Shown here in pieces: positions 20,540 through 27,804 of a stretch of DNA of 27,804 nucleotides. A model generated the notes under the pieces. The model was not told the DNA's origin, ran no database searches, and saw only the letters and a program-made list of their open reading frames with translations. Origin of the DNA: Candidatus Nomurabacteria bacterium RIFCSPHIGHO2_01_FULL_39_10 (lineage in GTDB: Bacteria > Patescibacteriota > Minisyncoccia > Phycocordibacterales > UBA9973); assembly GCA_001786805.1 (NCBI GenBank), contig MFTJ01000038.1, forward strand, positions 1 through 27,804. The letters run 5' to 3'. Within the stretch, counting starts at the first letter, position 1; every line of letters starts with the position of its first letter. The position numbers and the translations under genes were made by a program.

Positions 20540-22792
20540 ATGAGGTACATCTTCACCATTATTGGCACTGTCGTATTGACTGTAACCTTAGTTGCATTTT
20601 TTTTTAATCTTAAACAGGTAAACGAAGAACGTACGGCGCTAATGACCAATCTACAACAGCGAGCTTCCCTGCTGTCTGACAGTTTGAAAGAATCAGTTGA
20701 GTTTTCGTATGTTAATTCTTCTGGGGCATCTCTGAAAACATCTTTACAGAAAACAGTTGACAAATTCGCTAACCGCGAAAGACTGGCGGGAATCGCTCTA
20801 TATGACAACCAAGGAGTGCTACTCGCCACTTCTTCAGGATTGCCAAAAACAATAATTGAAAATACAAAATCAGTTTCTGATGCCATGGATAGCAATACAT
20901 CGAGGAATAATTTTTTTGATGCTGAGGGTGAATCAAGATATGTGTTTGTTGACCCACTTCACAATGATGTTGGCAGTATTGTGGGAGCGCTGATGATTGT
21001 GCAAAATGCAGGATATGTAAACACAAGCATTAATCAAATTTGGCGAGGTAATTTGCTAAGACTGGGCATCCAAATAATCATATTCTCAATCGCTATCTTC
21101 ATAATTCTCCGTTTTTTTGTCTTTCGGCAAGTTATCCGCCTGGTTGAGTCCGTAAAAAAAATCCGTATGGGAGGAAAAAATGAAACTTTTAAAGATACCG
21201 CTAAGTATTCTTTTTTTAAGCCTCTTGCCAAAGAAATTACTCATATGGCTAACAGCCTGCTTGCGGCGCGTTCATCCGCTAGCGAAGAGGCGCGGATGAG
21301 ACTGGAAAAACTGGATACGCCGTGGACCGCCGAGCGGCTCAAAGAATTTATAAAGGCGTATTTGAAAGACAGAAAGATATTTATTGTCTCCAATCAAGAG
21401 CCGTATATACATCAAAAAAATAAAAATGAAATTGTTTGTTCAATTGTGCCAAGCGGACTCAACACAGCTGTCAACTCTGTGATGGAAGCCTGCGGAGGAG
21501 TGTGGATAGCGCATGGAAGCGGAGACGCAGACAAAGAATCGTCCGACGAAAACGGCAAACTTCAAGTGCCGCCAAATGACCCGCATTATACTTTGAAAAG
21601 AGTTTGGCTTTCCGAAAAAGAGTTCGGCGGGCATTACAGATTTTCGGTGGAAGCGATATATCCTTTGTGCCTGATGACTTACACGCGTCCGGTGTTTAGA
21701 AAGGATAATTGGATGATGTATAAAAATGTCAACAAGAAATTTGCCCAAACCCTGCTCGCAGAATTAAAAGATGTGGAAGAGCCGATCGTGCTCATACAGG
21801 ATTATCATTTTGCTCTTCTGCCGCAGATGATAAAAGAAGCTCGGCCGGATGCGGAAGTGGGCATATTTTGGCATGTGCCATGGCCAAGCCCGGAAGCTTT
21901 CAGTGTTTGCCCATGGCGCAAAGAAATTCTCAAGGGAATGCTGGGAGCGGATATCGTCGGATTCAATACTCAGCAGTTTTGCAATAATTTTATTGATACC
22001 ATCGGAAAGGAAGTAGAATCTTTGATTGATTTGGAAACCTTTTCAATAACCCGCGAAGACCATACCACCCATATCAAATCTTTCCCGATTAGCATTGTTT
22101 TTTCGGACAGTAAAGAAACTAAAATTGAACAATCAGAATCAAACGATCTTGGTTTAGGCATCTTGAAGAAACTTGGAATTCAAACAAAATATCTTGGATT
22201 GGGCGTTGACCGTCTTGATCACGCCAAAGGGATTCCGGAAAGATTCATTGGCATAGAAAATTTTTTTGACGCCCATCCTGAGTATCAAGGACAGCTCACA
22301 TTCTTGCAAATTGCTTCTCCACACCGCGAACATTTCAAAGAATATCAAGAACAGTACAAGGATTTAATCACCAAAGAAGCGAACAGAGTCAATCAAAAGT
22401 TCGGCGCAAAAGAATGGAAGCCGATTGTTCTGGAAACCACTCAATACAGCCCGCTAGAATTAAAAGCTTTATTCAAAATCGCCCATTTCTGTCTTATCAC
22501 TTCCCTACACGACAGCATGAACCTTGTGGCAAAAGAATATGTGGCAACGAGAAATGATTCGCTTGGCGTACTCATCTTGAGCCAGTTTGCCGGGGCCTCA
22601 CGCGACCTAAAAGATGCACTCATCATAAATCCGCACAACACGGAAGAAATCGGGACGGCAATTTATACAGCCCTGACAATGCCGCTCTCCGAACAACGCC
22701 GCCGGATGGATACGATGCGTACCAGCGTTAAAGATTACAATGTCTATCGCTGGGCAGCGGAATTTATCAAAGCGGTCACAAGCCTGAGTTAA
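20540..22792 (+). CDS. Membrane sensor-like module fused to a GT20 domain (trehalose-6-phosphate synthase family)
   Basis: The 750-residue protein has two parts. Residues 4-22 and 172-192 are TM helices enclosing an external domain of about 145 residues (IALYDNQGVLLATSSG resembles a PAS/CHASE-type sensor strand pair). A HAMP-like linker follows (about 195-250: VIRLVESVKKIRMGG, then FKPLAKEITHMANSLLAA). Residues 278-748 are a full GT20 glycosyltransferase: QDYHFALLP (421-423), FWHVPW (His445), GVDRLDHAKGIPERF (Arg558, Lys563 for the donor phosphates) and SLHDSMNLVAKEY (Asp658, Glu666). GT20 enzymes make trehalose-6-phosphate or, in some, glucosylglycerol phosphate. The N-terminal loop reads SNQEP where SNR-P is usual. 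No trehalose phosphatase gene is nearby. Confidence 0.9.
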   Translation: MRYIFTIIGTVVLTVTLVAFFFNLKQVNEERTALMTNLQQRASLLSDSLKESVEFSYVNSSGASLKTSLQKTVDKFANRERLAGIALYDNQGVLLATSSGLPKTIIENTKSVSDAMDSNTSRNNFFDAEGESRYVFVDPLHNDVGSIVGALMIVQNAGYVNTSINQIWRGNLLRLGIQIIIFSIAIFIILRFFVFRQVIRLVESVKKIRMGGKNETFKDTAKYSFFKPLAKEITHMANSLLAARSSASEEARMRLEKLDTPWTAERLKEFIKAYLKDRKIFIVSNQEPYIHQKNKNEIVCSIVPSGLNTAVNSVMEACGGVWIAHGSGDADKESSDENGKLQVPPNDPHYTLKRVWLSEKEFGGHYRFSVEAIYPLCLMTYTRPVFRKDNWMMYKNVNKKFAQTLLAELKDVEEPIVLIQDYHFALLPQMIKEARPDAEVGIFWHVPWPSPEAFSVCPWRKEILKGMLGADIVGFNTQQFCNNFIDTIGKEVESLIDLETFSITREDHTTHIKSFPISIVFSDSKETKIEQSESNDLGLGILKKLGIQTKYLGLGVDRLDHAKGIPERFIGIENFFDAHPEYQGQLTFLQIASPHREHFKEYQEQYKDLITKEANRVNQKFGAKEWKPIVLETTQYSPLELKALFKIAHFCLITSLHDSMNLVAKEYVATRNDSLGVLILSQFAGASRDLKDALIINPHNTEEIGTAIYTALTMPLSEQRRRMDTMRTSVKDYNVYRWAAEFIKAVTSLS

Positions 22793-22802
22793 TATTAAAA
22801 CT

Positions 22803-23513
22803 TCAATTTTTAATTATTTTGAAATAATTTCTCATTAAATTTTTATTTTTATAACTCTCTATTCTGCGAAAAATCATTTCTGCAGTGGAAACTTCTTTCG
22901 TGTATGATGCGACCCATGTTTTGTTTGTCACTTCAATATTTCCGCGCTTACTCATAAATAAAGCAAGCCAATAATCTTCGGGATTGCGGGGTAAGTGTAT
23001 TTTTCCCGACAAAACCGCGCTTCTTTTTATAATTTCCATGACTATATTTTTATCTTTGCCCCAAAAAGCATAGCTTGTCCCCCATATCCAATAAGTGGCT
23101 TTTTCATTCTTTGCGAGGCATCTATATTTGCTATACACATTGTACATATTGCCAAAAATTGTCCCTTTGAATTTAACCCAAGAACCCGCTAAAACATTTT
23201 TATTATTATTTAGCGTCGTGGACATAACTTCCACCCAATTATTTTTGGCAAATGAATCCCCGTCAATGCAAAGTATAATGTCCCCGGAAACATGATTGAG
23301 TCCTTCCAATCTGGCATTTACGATTCCCTTGGCTCCATTAAAATGTATGGCAGTAATAGGAAAACTTTGCGCGATTTCTAAAGTTTTATCTGCGCAGTTG
23401 TGCGCCAAAAGAATAATTTCATCAGAATGTTTGGTTTGATTTAAAATTGATTTAATACACCGCGCAATATATTTTTCTTCATTGTGCGCGATAATCAGCA
23501 CTGATATTTTCAT
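22803..23513 (-). CDS. Family 2 glycosyltransferase
   Basis: The 236-residue protein has a GT-A fold typical of GT2: the entry ISVLIIAHNEEKYIARCIKSIL, then DEIILLAHNCADKT, ARLEGLNHVSGDIILCIDGDS with the metal-binding DGD at about 85-87, and WGTSYAFWGKD further on. It ends soon after the catalytic domain and has no TM helix, so it is probably soluble or membrane-associated. The sugar and acceptor are unknown; cell-surface polysaccharide or glycolipid synthesis is likely. It converges with the GT20 gene (10 nt between stops). Its own leaderless promoter lies directly upstream. Confidence 0.88.
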   Translation of the reverse strand: MKISVLIIAHNEEKYIARCIKSILNQTKHSDEIILLAHNCADKTLEIAQSFPITAIHFNGAKGIVNARLEGLNHVSGDIILCIDGDSFAKNNWVEVMSTTLNNNKNVLAGSWVKFKGTIFGNMYNVYSKYRCLAKNEKATYWIWGTSYAFWGKDKNIVMEIIKRSAVLSGKIHLPRNPEDYWLALFMSKRGNIEVTNKTWVASYTKEVSTAEMIFRRIESYKNKNLMRNYFKIIKN

Positions 23514-23519
23514 AAGATA

Positions 23520-23528
23520 ATATTAACA
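23520..23528 (-). promoter_or_regulatory. Extended -10 promoter, leaderless start of the GT2 gene
   Basis: The minus strand reads TGT-TAATAT followed by 6 nt and the ATG at 23513. Confidence 0.5.
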
Positions 23529-23538
23529 TAAAAATTTT

Positions 23539-23865
23539 TTAAGACACAATTGATATAAACTTAGCTTTTATTTCTTCAATTAAAGCCGCTCCTGCGCGCG
23601 AAATAAATTTAAATTCTCTAGCATTATAATCAATGGCTCGCGCTTGATCTATAAGAGCAAAACCATATATTTGATCAGCCTCAACCAAAACCTCAAAAGG
23701 GTAATTCTTCTGTTTTGATGTAATAGGACAGACCACAGCCAGCCCGCTTGATTGATTAAAAATATCTCGGCTAATTACCATAGCCGGACGAACACCTTTT
23801 TGTTCTCGCCCTACACTTGGAGAAAAATTAAAATAAATTATGTCGCCTTGATCTGGAATATACAT
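23539..23865 (-). CDS. mazF: MazF-type endoribonuclease toxin
   Basis: The 108-residue protein matches MazF/PemK toxins: the GDIIYFNFSPSVGREQKGVRPAMVIS opening with its conserved Gly/Arg/Pro, the AVVCPITSKQKNYPFEV strand with the conserved Thr-Ser, and a C-terminal helix. MazF cleaves mRNA at short sequence sites and halts growth until neutralised by MazE. ATG 23865 is chosen because it begins 4 nt after the mazE stop and at the normal family start; an upstream in-frame ATG would overlap mazE and add 14 unrelated residues. The cleavage specificity is unknown. Confidence 0.92.
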   Translation of the reverse strand: MYIPDQGDIIYFNFSPSVGREQKGVRPAMVISRDIFNQSSGLAVVCPITSKQKNYPFEVLVEADQIYGFALIDQARAIDYNAREFKFISRAGAALIEEIKAKFISIVS

Positions 23866-23869
23866 ATTT

Positions 23870-24109
23870 TTACCATATTTCTTTACCCAGCGGCTTGCCC
23901 CAATCAAACTCTTTATGCCGGTTTTTCTTAGTAATGCCTTTTACCATTTCTTCTAAAGTATATTTAGGGTGGCTAGAAGTAATGATTATTTTGTCTTTTA
24001 TCTGCTTAAAACCAACAACAGAACCCGCTTGCCAATTAAGATTGGCAGGGAATTCATTTGGTATTCTCACCGCTAAACTATTGCCCCACTTTTGTATTTT
24101 TGTTACCAT
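23870..24109 (-). CDS. mazE: MazE-type antitoxin (AbrB-like)
   Basis: The 79-residue protein starts with an AbrB/MazE swapped-hairpin DNA-binding domain (IQKWGNSLAVRIPNEFPANLNWQAGSVVGF), continues with KIIITSS, and ends with an acidic and aromatic tail (KYTLEEMVKGITKKNRHKEFDWGKPLGKEIW) that would wrap around MazF. It neutralises the toxin and normally represses its own operon. It precedes mazF by 4 nt. The GTATATAC palindrome overlapping its -10 box is a plausible operator. Confidence 0.92.
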   Translation of the reverse strand: MVTKIQKWGNSLAVRIPNEFPANLNWQAGSVVGFKQIKDKIIITSSHPKYTLEEMVKGITKKNRHKEFDWGKPLGKEIW

Positions 24110-24115
24110 AGTCTG

Positions 24116-24143
24116 AGTATATACAATGTATTTACAAAATCAA
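24116..24143 (-). promoter_or_regulatory. mazEF promoter, leaderless, with overlapping palindrome
   Basis: The minus strand shows TTGATT, 16 nt, TATACT, then 6 nt to the mazE ATG. The palindrome GTATATAC overlaps the -10 box and may serve for MazE/MazEF autorepression. Confidence 0.6.
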
Positions 24144-24155
24144 GTTGAATTCCAA

Positions 24156-25793
24156 TTACTTTTTAGCCTTTGAAATACAGGCTTTTATGAAGGCTAGGAA
24201 AAGCGGGTGCGGAGAGAGCGGGCGGGATTTAAATTCCGGATGAAATTGGGTACCCAGATAAAACGGGTGGACATTTTTGGGAAGCTCGGCTATTTCCATC
24301 AAAATTCCGTCCGGAGACCTGCCGGAAAATACCAACCCGGCTTTTTCTAGTTCCAGAATATATTTTGGATTAACTTCATAGCGATGGCGGTGGCGCTCGG
24401 AAATTTCAGCAACGTCGTAAGCGACGTGAGCCACGCTTCCCTCGGACAATTTCGCCGGATAAGCGCCCAAACGCATTGTCGCCCCATAATTTTTATTTTT
24501 TATTTTCTCCACCTGATCAGCCATCGTGGCGATAACCGGATACTTTGTCTCCGGATCCATTTCTGTAGAATTGGCGCCGTCAAATTTTAAAACACTGCGG
24601 GCATAGGCAATAGTCAAAAGCTGCATGCCAAAGCATAGTCCGAAATATGGAATATTTTTCCTGCGAGCATAATCCGCCACCAGAATCATCCCTTCCGTGC
24701 CACGTTTGCCGAAACCTCCCGGAACAATGATGCCGTCCAGTTCATCAAGCTCTTTCAGTTGCGCAGGGTCTTTTTCATATCTTTCCGAATCAAGCCAAAA
24801 AATTTTAGGCTTGTGATTCTCCGCCCAAGAGGCATGATTGATGGATTCTATGACGGAAATATAAGTGTCTTTGCATGATTTAAAATTGAAATATTTGCCC
24901 ACGATGCCTATCTGAACTTCTTTGTCTATTTTTTTTATTTTAGCCGCCAGCGCCGTCCAATCAGCCAAATCTTTTTTGCGAGTGGATAAACCCATTGCTT
25001 TGAGCAGGACAGCGCCTAAATTTTCCTTTTCAAAATTAACCGGCGCATCGTAAATAGAGTAAATATCCGGCGCGGAGATTATCCTCTCTATAGGCAAACT
25101 GCATACATTACTGATGGTTTTTTTAATGTCTAGAGTTGCAGGTTTATCGGCTCGGCAAATAACGAAATCCGGATTGAGTCCAACGGAATGCAAATCAATA
25201 ACAGAGCGTTGGGTCGGTTTTGATTTTTGCTCTCCCAAGAGTGCTGGCGTCGGAAGATAGCTGATGAGAACGAATAAGACGTCCTCTGGATTTTTCGATT
25301 TCATCATTCGCGCGGCTTCAAGAAACGGCAGAAGCTGGTATTCGCCGACTGTGCCGCCGTATTCAATGACGGTAACCTCCGACTGGTTTTTCTTTTGGCA
25401 AGCTTCAATGCGCCTGATTATTTCCTTCGGTATGTCCGGATACACTTCCACATCTTCTCCCTCGTATTCTAAATTGCGTTCGCGTTTTATGACTTCCGCG
25501 TATATCTGACCGGTGGTAATATAATTGTCGCGGGCGCTTGTTTGATTTGTAAAACGCTCATAATTTCCAAGATCCTGATCGGCTTCTATGCCGTCCTCGC
25601 CGACAAAAACTTCTCCGTGTTCGGCAGGACGAATTGTGCCTGCGTCAATGTTCACATACATGTCCGCTTTTAGATTGGCGACTCGGTAGCCGCGGGACTG
25701 CAAAATCTTGCCGATGGAAGAGGCGGCAATACCTTTGCCGACACTCGACATGACCCCTCCCACTACAAAGATATATTTTGCTGATTTTGACAT
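24156..25793 (-). CDS. pyrG: CTP synthase
   Basis: The enzyme converts UTP to CTP with ATP and glutamine. The 545-residue protein has the N-terminal synthetase domain with GGVMSSVGKG (12-21) as P-loop, KADMYVNIDAGT, HGEVFVGEDG and QKSKPTQRS. The C-terminal glutaminase domain has Cys387 (FGLCFGMQ), His518 and Glu520 (TQFHPEF) as the catalytic triad. The length is normal. The start at 25793 is chosen because the family opens with KYIFVVGGVMSSVGKG a few residues later; a longer frame would read into the upstream hairpin. The gene is downstream of ftsEX and separated from ftsX only by a large inverted-repeat element; no leaderless -10 box is seen. Confidence 0.96.
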   Translation of the reverse strand: MSKSAKYIFVVGGVMSSVGKGIAASSIGKILQSRGYRVANLKADMYVNIDAGTIRPAEHGEVFVGEDGIEADQDLGNYERFTNQTSARDNYITTGQIYAEVIKRERNLEYEGEDVEVYPDIPKEIIRRIEACQKKNQSEVTVIEYGGTVGEYQLLPFLEAARMMKSKNPEDVLFVLISYLPTPALLGEQKSKPTQRSVIDLHSVGLNPDFVICRADKPATLDIKKTISNVCSLPIERIISAPDIYSIYDAPVNFEKENLGAVLLKAMGLSTRKKDLADWTALAAKIKKIDKEVQIGIVGKYFNFKSCKDTYISVIESINHASWAENHKPKIFWLDSERYEKDPAQLKELDELDGIIVPGGFGKRGTEGMILVADYARRKNIPYFGLCFGMQLLTIAYARSVLKFDGANSTEMDPETKYPVIATMADQVEKIKNKNYGATMRLGAYPAKLSEGSVAHVAYDVAEISERHRHRYEVNPKYILELEKAGLVFSGRSPDGILMEIAELPKNVHPFYLGTQFHPEFKSRPLSPHPLFLAFIKACISKAKK

Positions 25794-25799
25794 AAAATT

Positions 25800-25891
25800 A
25801 AAGGAAAATTTGAAAGATTTTTGAGCCTTCGTCCTCGGAGACCATGAGGACAGGGAACCCACGACTCTTAAAATCTTTCAAATTTTCCTTT
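25800..25891 (-). repeat. 92-nt inverted-repeat element with perfect 22-bp arms filling the ftsX-pyrG gap
   Basis: Arms 25800-25821 and 25870-25891 are exact reverse complements around a 48-nt centre. The centre holds a further 6-bp stem (GTCCTC/GAGGAC). The element begins 5 nt after the ftsX stop and ends 6 nt before the pyrG ATG. No T-run follows the stem. It may terminate or process the ftsEX message, control pyrG translation, or be a small mobile repeat. Confidence 0.85.
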
Positions 25892-25896
25892 CCTGC

Positions 25897-26805
25897 TTAT
25901 TTATTTAAATACTTCCTAACCGCCAAGAAACTGGAAATAACTCCCAAGAGTATACCTGATAATAAAATAATTGCAAAAATTTGAAAGAGATTTGAAATAT
26001 AGTAATCGTACATGTTCAGTCCCAGAAAGTCAGTCATATTGCGTCCGAGCCATGCGGTCGCCGGAGTAAAAAGAATCAGGGTTATAAAAGTGGCGATAAT
26101 TCCATAAACCGCACCTTCAACCATAAAAGGCCCCCGCACATGTATCTTGCTGGCTCCCACTAATCGCATAACACCTATTTCCTCTTTAGCTATAAAAATA
26201 GTCAATCTTATGGTATTAAAAGTAATGATTACAGAAATAATCATTAAGATAAGAGTAACCAGAAAACCGAGTTCTTGCGCGCCTGAGATAATCCCGCTTA
26301 ATCGATCTATTACCAGCTTATTTTGATTATAATTTATTTTATAAATGATGGACTGAAGTAACGGATTGTCTCCCTTCATAAAACTAGCGATGCTCTCATA
26401 CTGAGAGACTTCTTTGGCTTTGACGTTTAAAAAAGCGCCCAGTGGATTATTCCCTATTTCATCCAGCGCGGCAATTGTCGGGTAGTCATTACCATGACGC
26501 GCGCGGAAGTTTGCAAGTGCAACTTCGGCTCTAGTATAAGAAACATTTGCCACTTCCGGCAATTTCTCTAGAGAAGATTTTAAGAGCATAATTTTTTCGG
26601 AAGGCGCGTCAGGAATAAAATAAATAGTCACATCCACTTTATCCTTCACAGAATTAAGCGAGAAATACAGCACCGCCTGCAGTAAAATAATCAGAATGAT
26701 GACGGAAAGAGTGATAGTAACAACCAGCACAGCTGCCCAAGATACTAACCCGCCTCTCCTAAAGTTTATGAATCCCGCTTTTATAATTCTTTTGAATTCG
26801 GTCAT
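25897..26805 (-). CDS. ftsX: Cell division protein FtsX
   Basis: The 302-residue membrane protein has the FtsX plan: a cytoplasmic start, TM1 (about 22-45), an external domain of about 120 residues with the VDVTIYFIPDAPSEKI strand, and three more TM helices at about 180-200, 228-250 and 270-295. IAKEEIGVMRLVGAS before the third helix is the conserved coupling region. With FtsE it forms an ABC-type complex that activates cell-wall hydrolases at division. The start lies 2 nt after the ftsE stop. Downstream there is the large hairpin and pyrG. Confidence 0.94.
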   Translation of the reverse strand: MTEFKRIIKAGFINFRRGGLVSWAAVLVVTITLSVIILIILLQAVLYFSLNSVKDKVDVTIYFIPDAPSEKIMLLKSSLEKLPEVANVSYTRAEVALANFRARHGNDYPTIAALDEIGNNPLGAFLNVKAKEVSQYESIASFMKGDNPLLQSIIYKINYNQNKLVIDRLSGIISGAQELGFLVTLILMIISVIITFNTIRLTIFIAKEEIGVMRLVGASKIHVRGPFMVEGAVYGIIATFITLILFTPATAWLGRNMTDFLGLNMYDYYISNLFQIFAIILLSGILLGVISSFLAVRKYLNK

Positions 26806-26807
26806 GG

Positions 26808-27476
26808 CTATGTATGATGCTTAGAATCTCTGATAATCTTACCATTTTCCATAGTGATAACTCTTTTCCCGATTGCGTCTATAACTCCGCGATTGTGAGT
26901 GGCTAAAATTACCGTCGCGCCGAGGTCATTAATTTTCTTCAAAATTTGGACTATCTCATGTGTGTTTATAGGGTCCAGATTGCCGGTCGGCTCATCGGCG
27001 ATGATGAGTTCCGGCTGATTTATAATCGCGCGGGCAATGGCGAGCCTTTGTTGTTCGCCGCCGGAAAGTTCCGTTGGAAAATGGTGCATGCGGTGGCTTA
27101 AATCAACCAGTTCTAAAACATGAGGAACATCGGAAGCTATTTCTTCATCGGATTTGCCGACCGCCTCCATGGCGAAAGCAATGTTTTCGTAAGCTGTCTT
27201 ATTCGGCAAAAGCTTGAAGTCCTGGAAAACCACTCCGATTCTCCGGCGTAATTTGGTCAGTTCTTTGCTTTTCAGCTTGTGCACATTGGTAGACTCAAAA
27301 AATACCGTGCCGTCGGACGGGTTTTCATCCGCCAAAATCATTTTGGTCAAAGTCGTCTTGCCCGCGCCGGAGTGGCCGACGATAGAAACAAACTCCCCCG
27401 CTGTAATAGCTACAGTCACATCATCAAGCGCCACCGCGTCTTTGTAAACCTTAGAAACATTGTTGAAATAAATCAC
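26808..27476 (-). CDS. ftsE: Cell division ATP-binding protein FtsE
   Basis: The 222-residue ABC ATPase has Walker A GHSGAGKT (34-41), Q-loop Gln85 (VVFQDFKLL), the signature LSGGE (137-141), Walker B LIIADEP (157-163) and switch His194. It has the short length and FQDFKLLPNKTAYENIAF sequence typical of FtsE. It energises FtsX at the division site. The start is GTG at 27476, the first codon of the family start MIYFNNVSK, supported by an extended -10 box at the leaderless distance. ftsX follows at 2 nt. Confidence 0.95.
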   Translation of the reverse strand: MIYFNNVSKVYKDAVALDDVTVAITAGEFVSIVGHSGAGKTTLTKMILADENPSDGTVFFESTNVHKLKSKELTKLRRRIGVVFQDFKLLPNKTAYENIAFAMEAVGKSDEEIASDVPHVLELVDLSHRMHHFPTELSGGEQQRLAIARAIINQPELIIADEPTGNLDPINTHEIVQILKKINDLGATVILATHNRGVIDAIGKRVITMENGKIIRDSKHHT

Positions 27477-27482
27477 TTCCCT

Positions 27483-27491
27483 ATTTTAGCA
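27483..27491 (-). promoter_or_regulatory. Extended -10 promoter, leaderless GTG start of ftsE
   Basis: The minus strand reads TGC-TAAAAT followed by 6 nt and GTG at 27476. It lies in the 42-nt gap after the pilin-like gene. Confidence 0.6.
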
Positions 27492-27518
27492 CAGAAATTT
27501 TTTTATTAAAGGAAGGGA

Positions 27519-27804
27519 TTAGTCGCAATCGTATTCAGAACCGGCAAGATTGTCCACTTCTTTGGAAGCGCCGGTAGAATCAACGCACCATCCGCCATTT
27601 TCTATTGTGGGAACTTTCAATGCCGTAATAGCCGCCCAGCGTGTATTGTCAGCATGACAAACTGAAGTTAGAGTACCTGGACCCGAAGCGCCGTTATGAT
27701 TGTAGTCATTGCCAGTAGTAAAAGTAGGAGTATTTGTGGGGTCTAGTTTCTGGGCCGCATTTAAGACAATCGGATAAATTCCGCCCGCAGTGCCGGAAGC
27801 GCAC
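27519..27804 (-). CDS. C-terminal part of a type IV pilin-like protein (begins outside the window)
   Basis: The open frame enters from the right edge and ends at TAA 27519-27521, giving the last 94 residues. The sequence has Gly/Asn/Thr-rich loops, TRWAAITALKVPTIENGGWC and the ending CVDSTGASKEVDNLAGSEYDC, a pattern seen at the C-terminus of pilin-like proteins of Patescibacteria. The paired cysteines would form loop disulfides, consistent with the oxidative-folding genes in this window. The N-terminal pilin helix and prepilin cleavage site are not in the window, so the assignment rests on the C-terminus only. Confidence 0.7.
   Translation of the reverse strand, partial: CASGTAGGIYPIVLNAAQKLDPTNTPTFTTGNDYNHNGASGPGTLTSVCHADNTRWAAITALKVPTIENGGWCVDSTGASKEVDNLAGSEYDCD

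Noticed and set aside
20540..21300. Histidine kinase or methyl-accepting receptor
   Set aside because: TM and HAMP-like parts are present, but no kinase or signalling domain follows; the frame continues without a break into GT20.
23539..24109. Part of a larger defence island around mazEF
   Set aside because: Its neighbours are a glycosyltransferase and housekeeping pyrG/ftsEX; no other defence genes are present.
25794..25862. A longer pyrG start at 25862
   Set aside because: It would translate the right-hand part of the inverted repeat; the CTP synthase family begins at about 25793.
25800..25891. Classic intrinsic terminator or named riboswitch between ftsX and pyrG
   Set aside because: There is no U-tract after the stem and no recognised riboswitch core; kept only as an inverted-repeat element.
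25800..25891. Miniature transposable element
   Set aside because: No target-site duplication is visible and there is no second copy in the window, so mobility is unsupported.
1..27804. CRISPR array, insertion sequence or prophage
   Set aside because: No regularly spaced repeats, transposase, integrase or phage structural genes were seen on either strand.

Overview
The window looks like a chromosomal segment of a Patescibacteria (Candidate Phyla Radiation) genome, most likely a Parcubacteria-type lineage. The placement is an inference from protein style: a metzincin with the coiled-coil and WNxRGGAP arrangement familiar from that group, a truncated secreted protein of the SLTP...SYTLSDIxNRLTTNT type, a pilin-like C-terminus, an orphan membrane-anchored peptide-binding protein next to secG, short intergenic gaps and almost no Shine-Dalgarno sequences. 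No rRNA, CRISPR array, insertion sequence or prophage is visible.

Layout. 1-235: start of a cut-off secreted protein (-). 335-2693: phosphohistidine phosphatase-family gene (+), a CheD-like unknown (-) and a zinc metallopeptidase broken by a frameshift at a G8/A7 run (-). 2739-8444: secG, peptide-binding protein, then RNase J, MFS transporter and Nudix hydrolase as an overlapping operon (+). 8446-10205: HtrA protease and a small cytidylyltransferase (-). 10338-13997: nrdA-nrdB ribonucleotide reductase (+); the small subunit has Phe in place of the radical Tyr and Glu in place of the first Asp ligand, the class Ic (Mn/Fe) signature. 13963-18408: a leftward block for the cell envelope: YbaK-type deacylase, secreted conserved protein, cupredoxin, diacylglycerol kinase family protein, thioredoxin-like protein, DsbB-like protein, cyclophilin and DoxX. 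18479-19521: tRNA-Gln(CTG), a noncoding stretch with a strong unassigned promoter, an NYN-domain nuclease and DnaA-box-like sites. 19522-22792: aldo/keto reductase and a two-TM sensor-like module fused to a GT20 (trehalose-6-phosphate synthase family) domain (+). 22803-27476: GT2 glycosyltransferase, mazEF, pyrG, ftsX, ftsE (-). 27519-27804: C-terminus of a pilin-like protein (-).

How the genes fit together. The DsbB-like, thioredoxin-like, cyclophilin and HtrA proteins form a set for oxidative folding and quality control of exported proteins, while SecG supports export. NrdAB and PyrG supply deoxynucleotides and CTP, FtsEX acts in division, and RNase J in RNA turnover.

Expression signals. 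About a dozen genes share an unusually regular start: a -10 hexamer (often extended, TGn-TATAAT) ending about 6 nt before the start codon, so the transcripts should be leaderless. This pattern also corrects several start codons, including GTG starts of the cytidylyltransferase and ftsE. Separate from this, long perfect hairpins without U-tracts lie right after the stop codons of the peptide-binding protein and ftsX, the latter filling the whole ftsX-pyrG gap.
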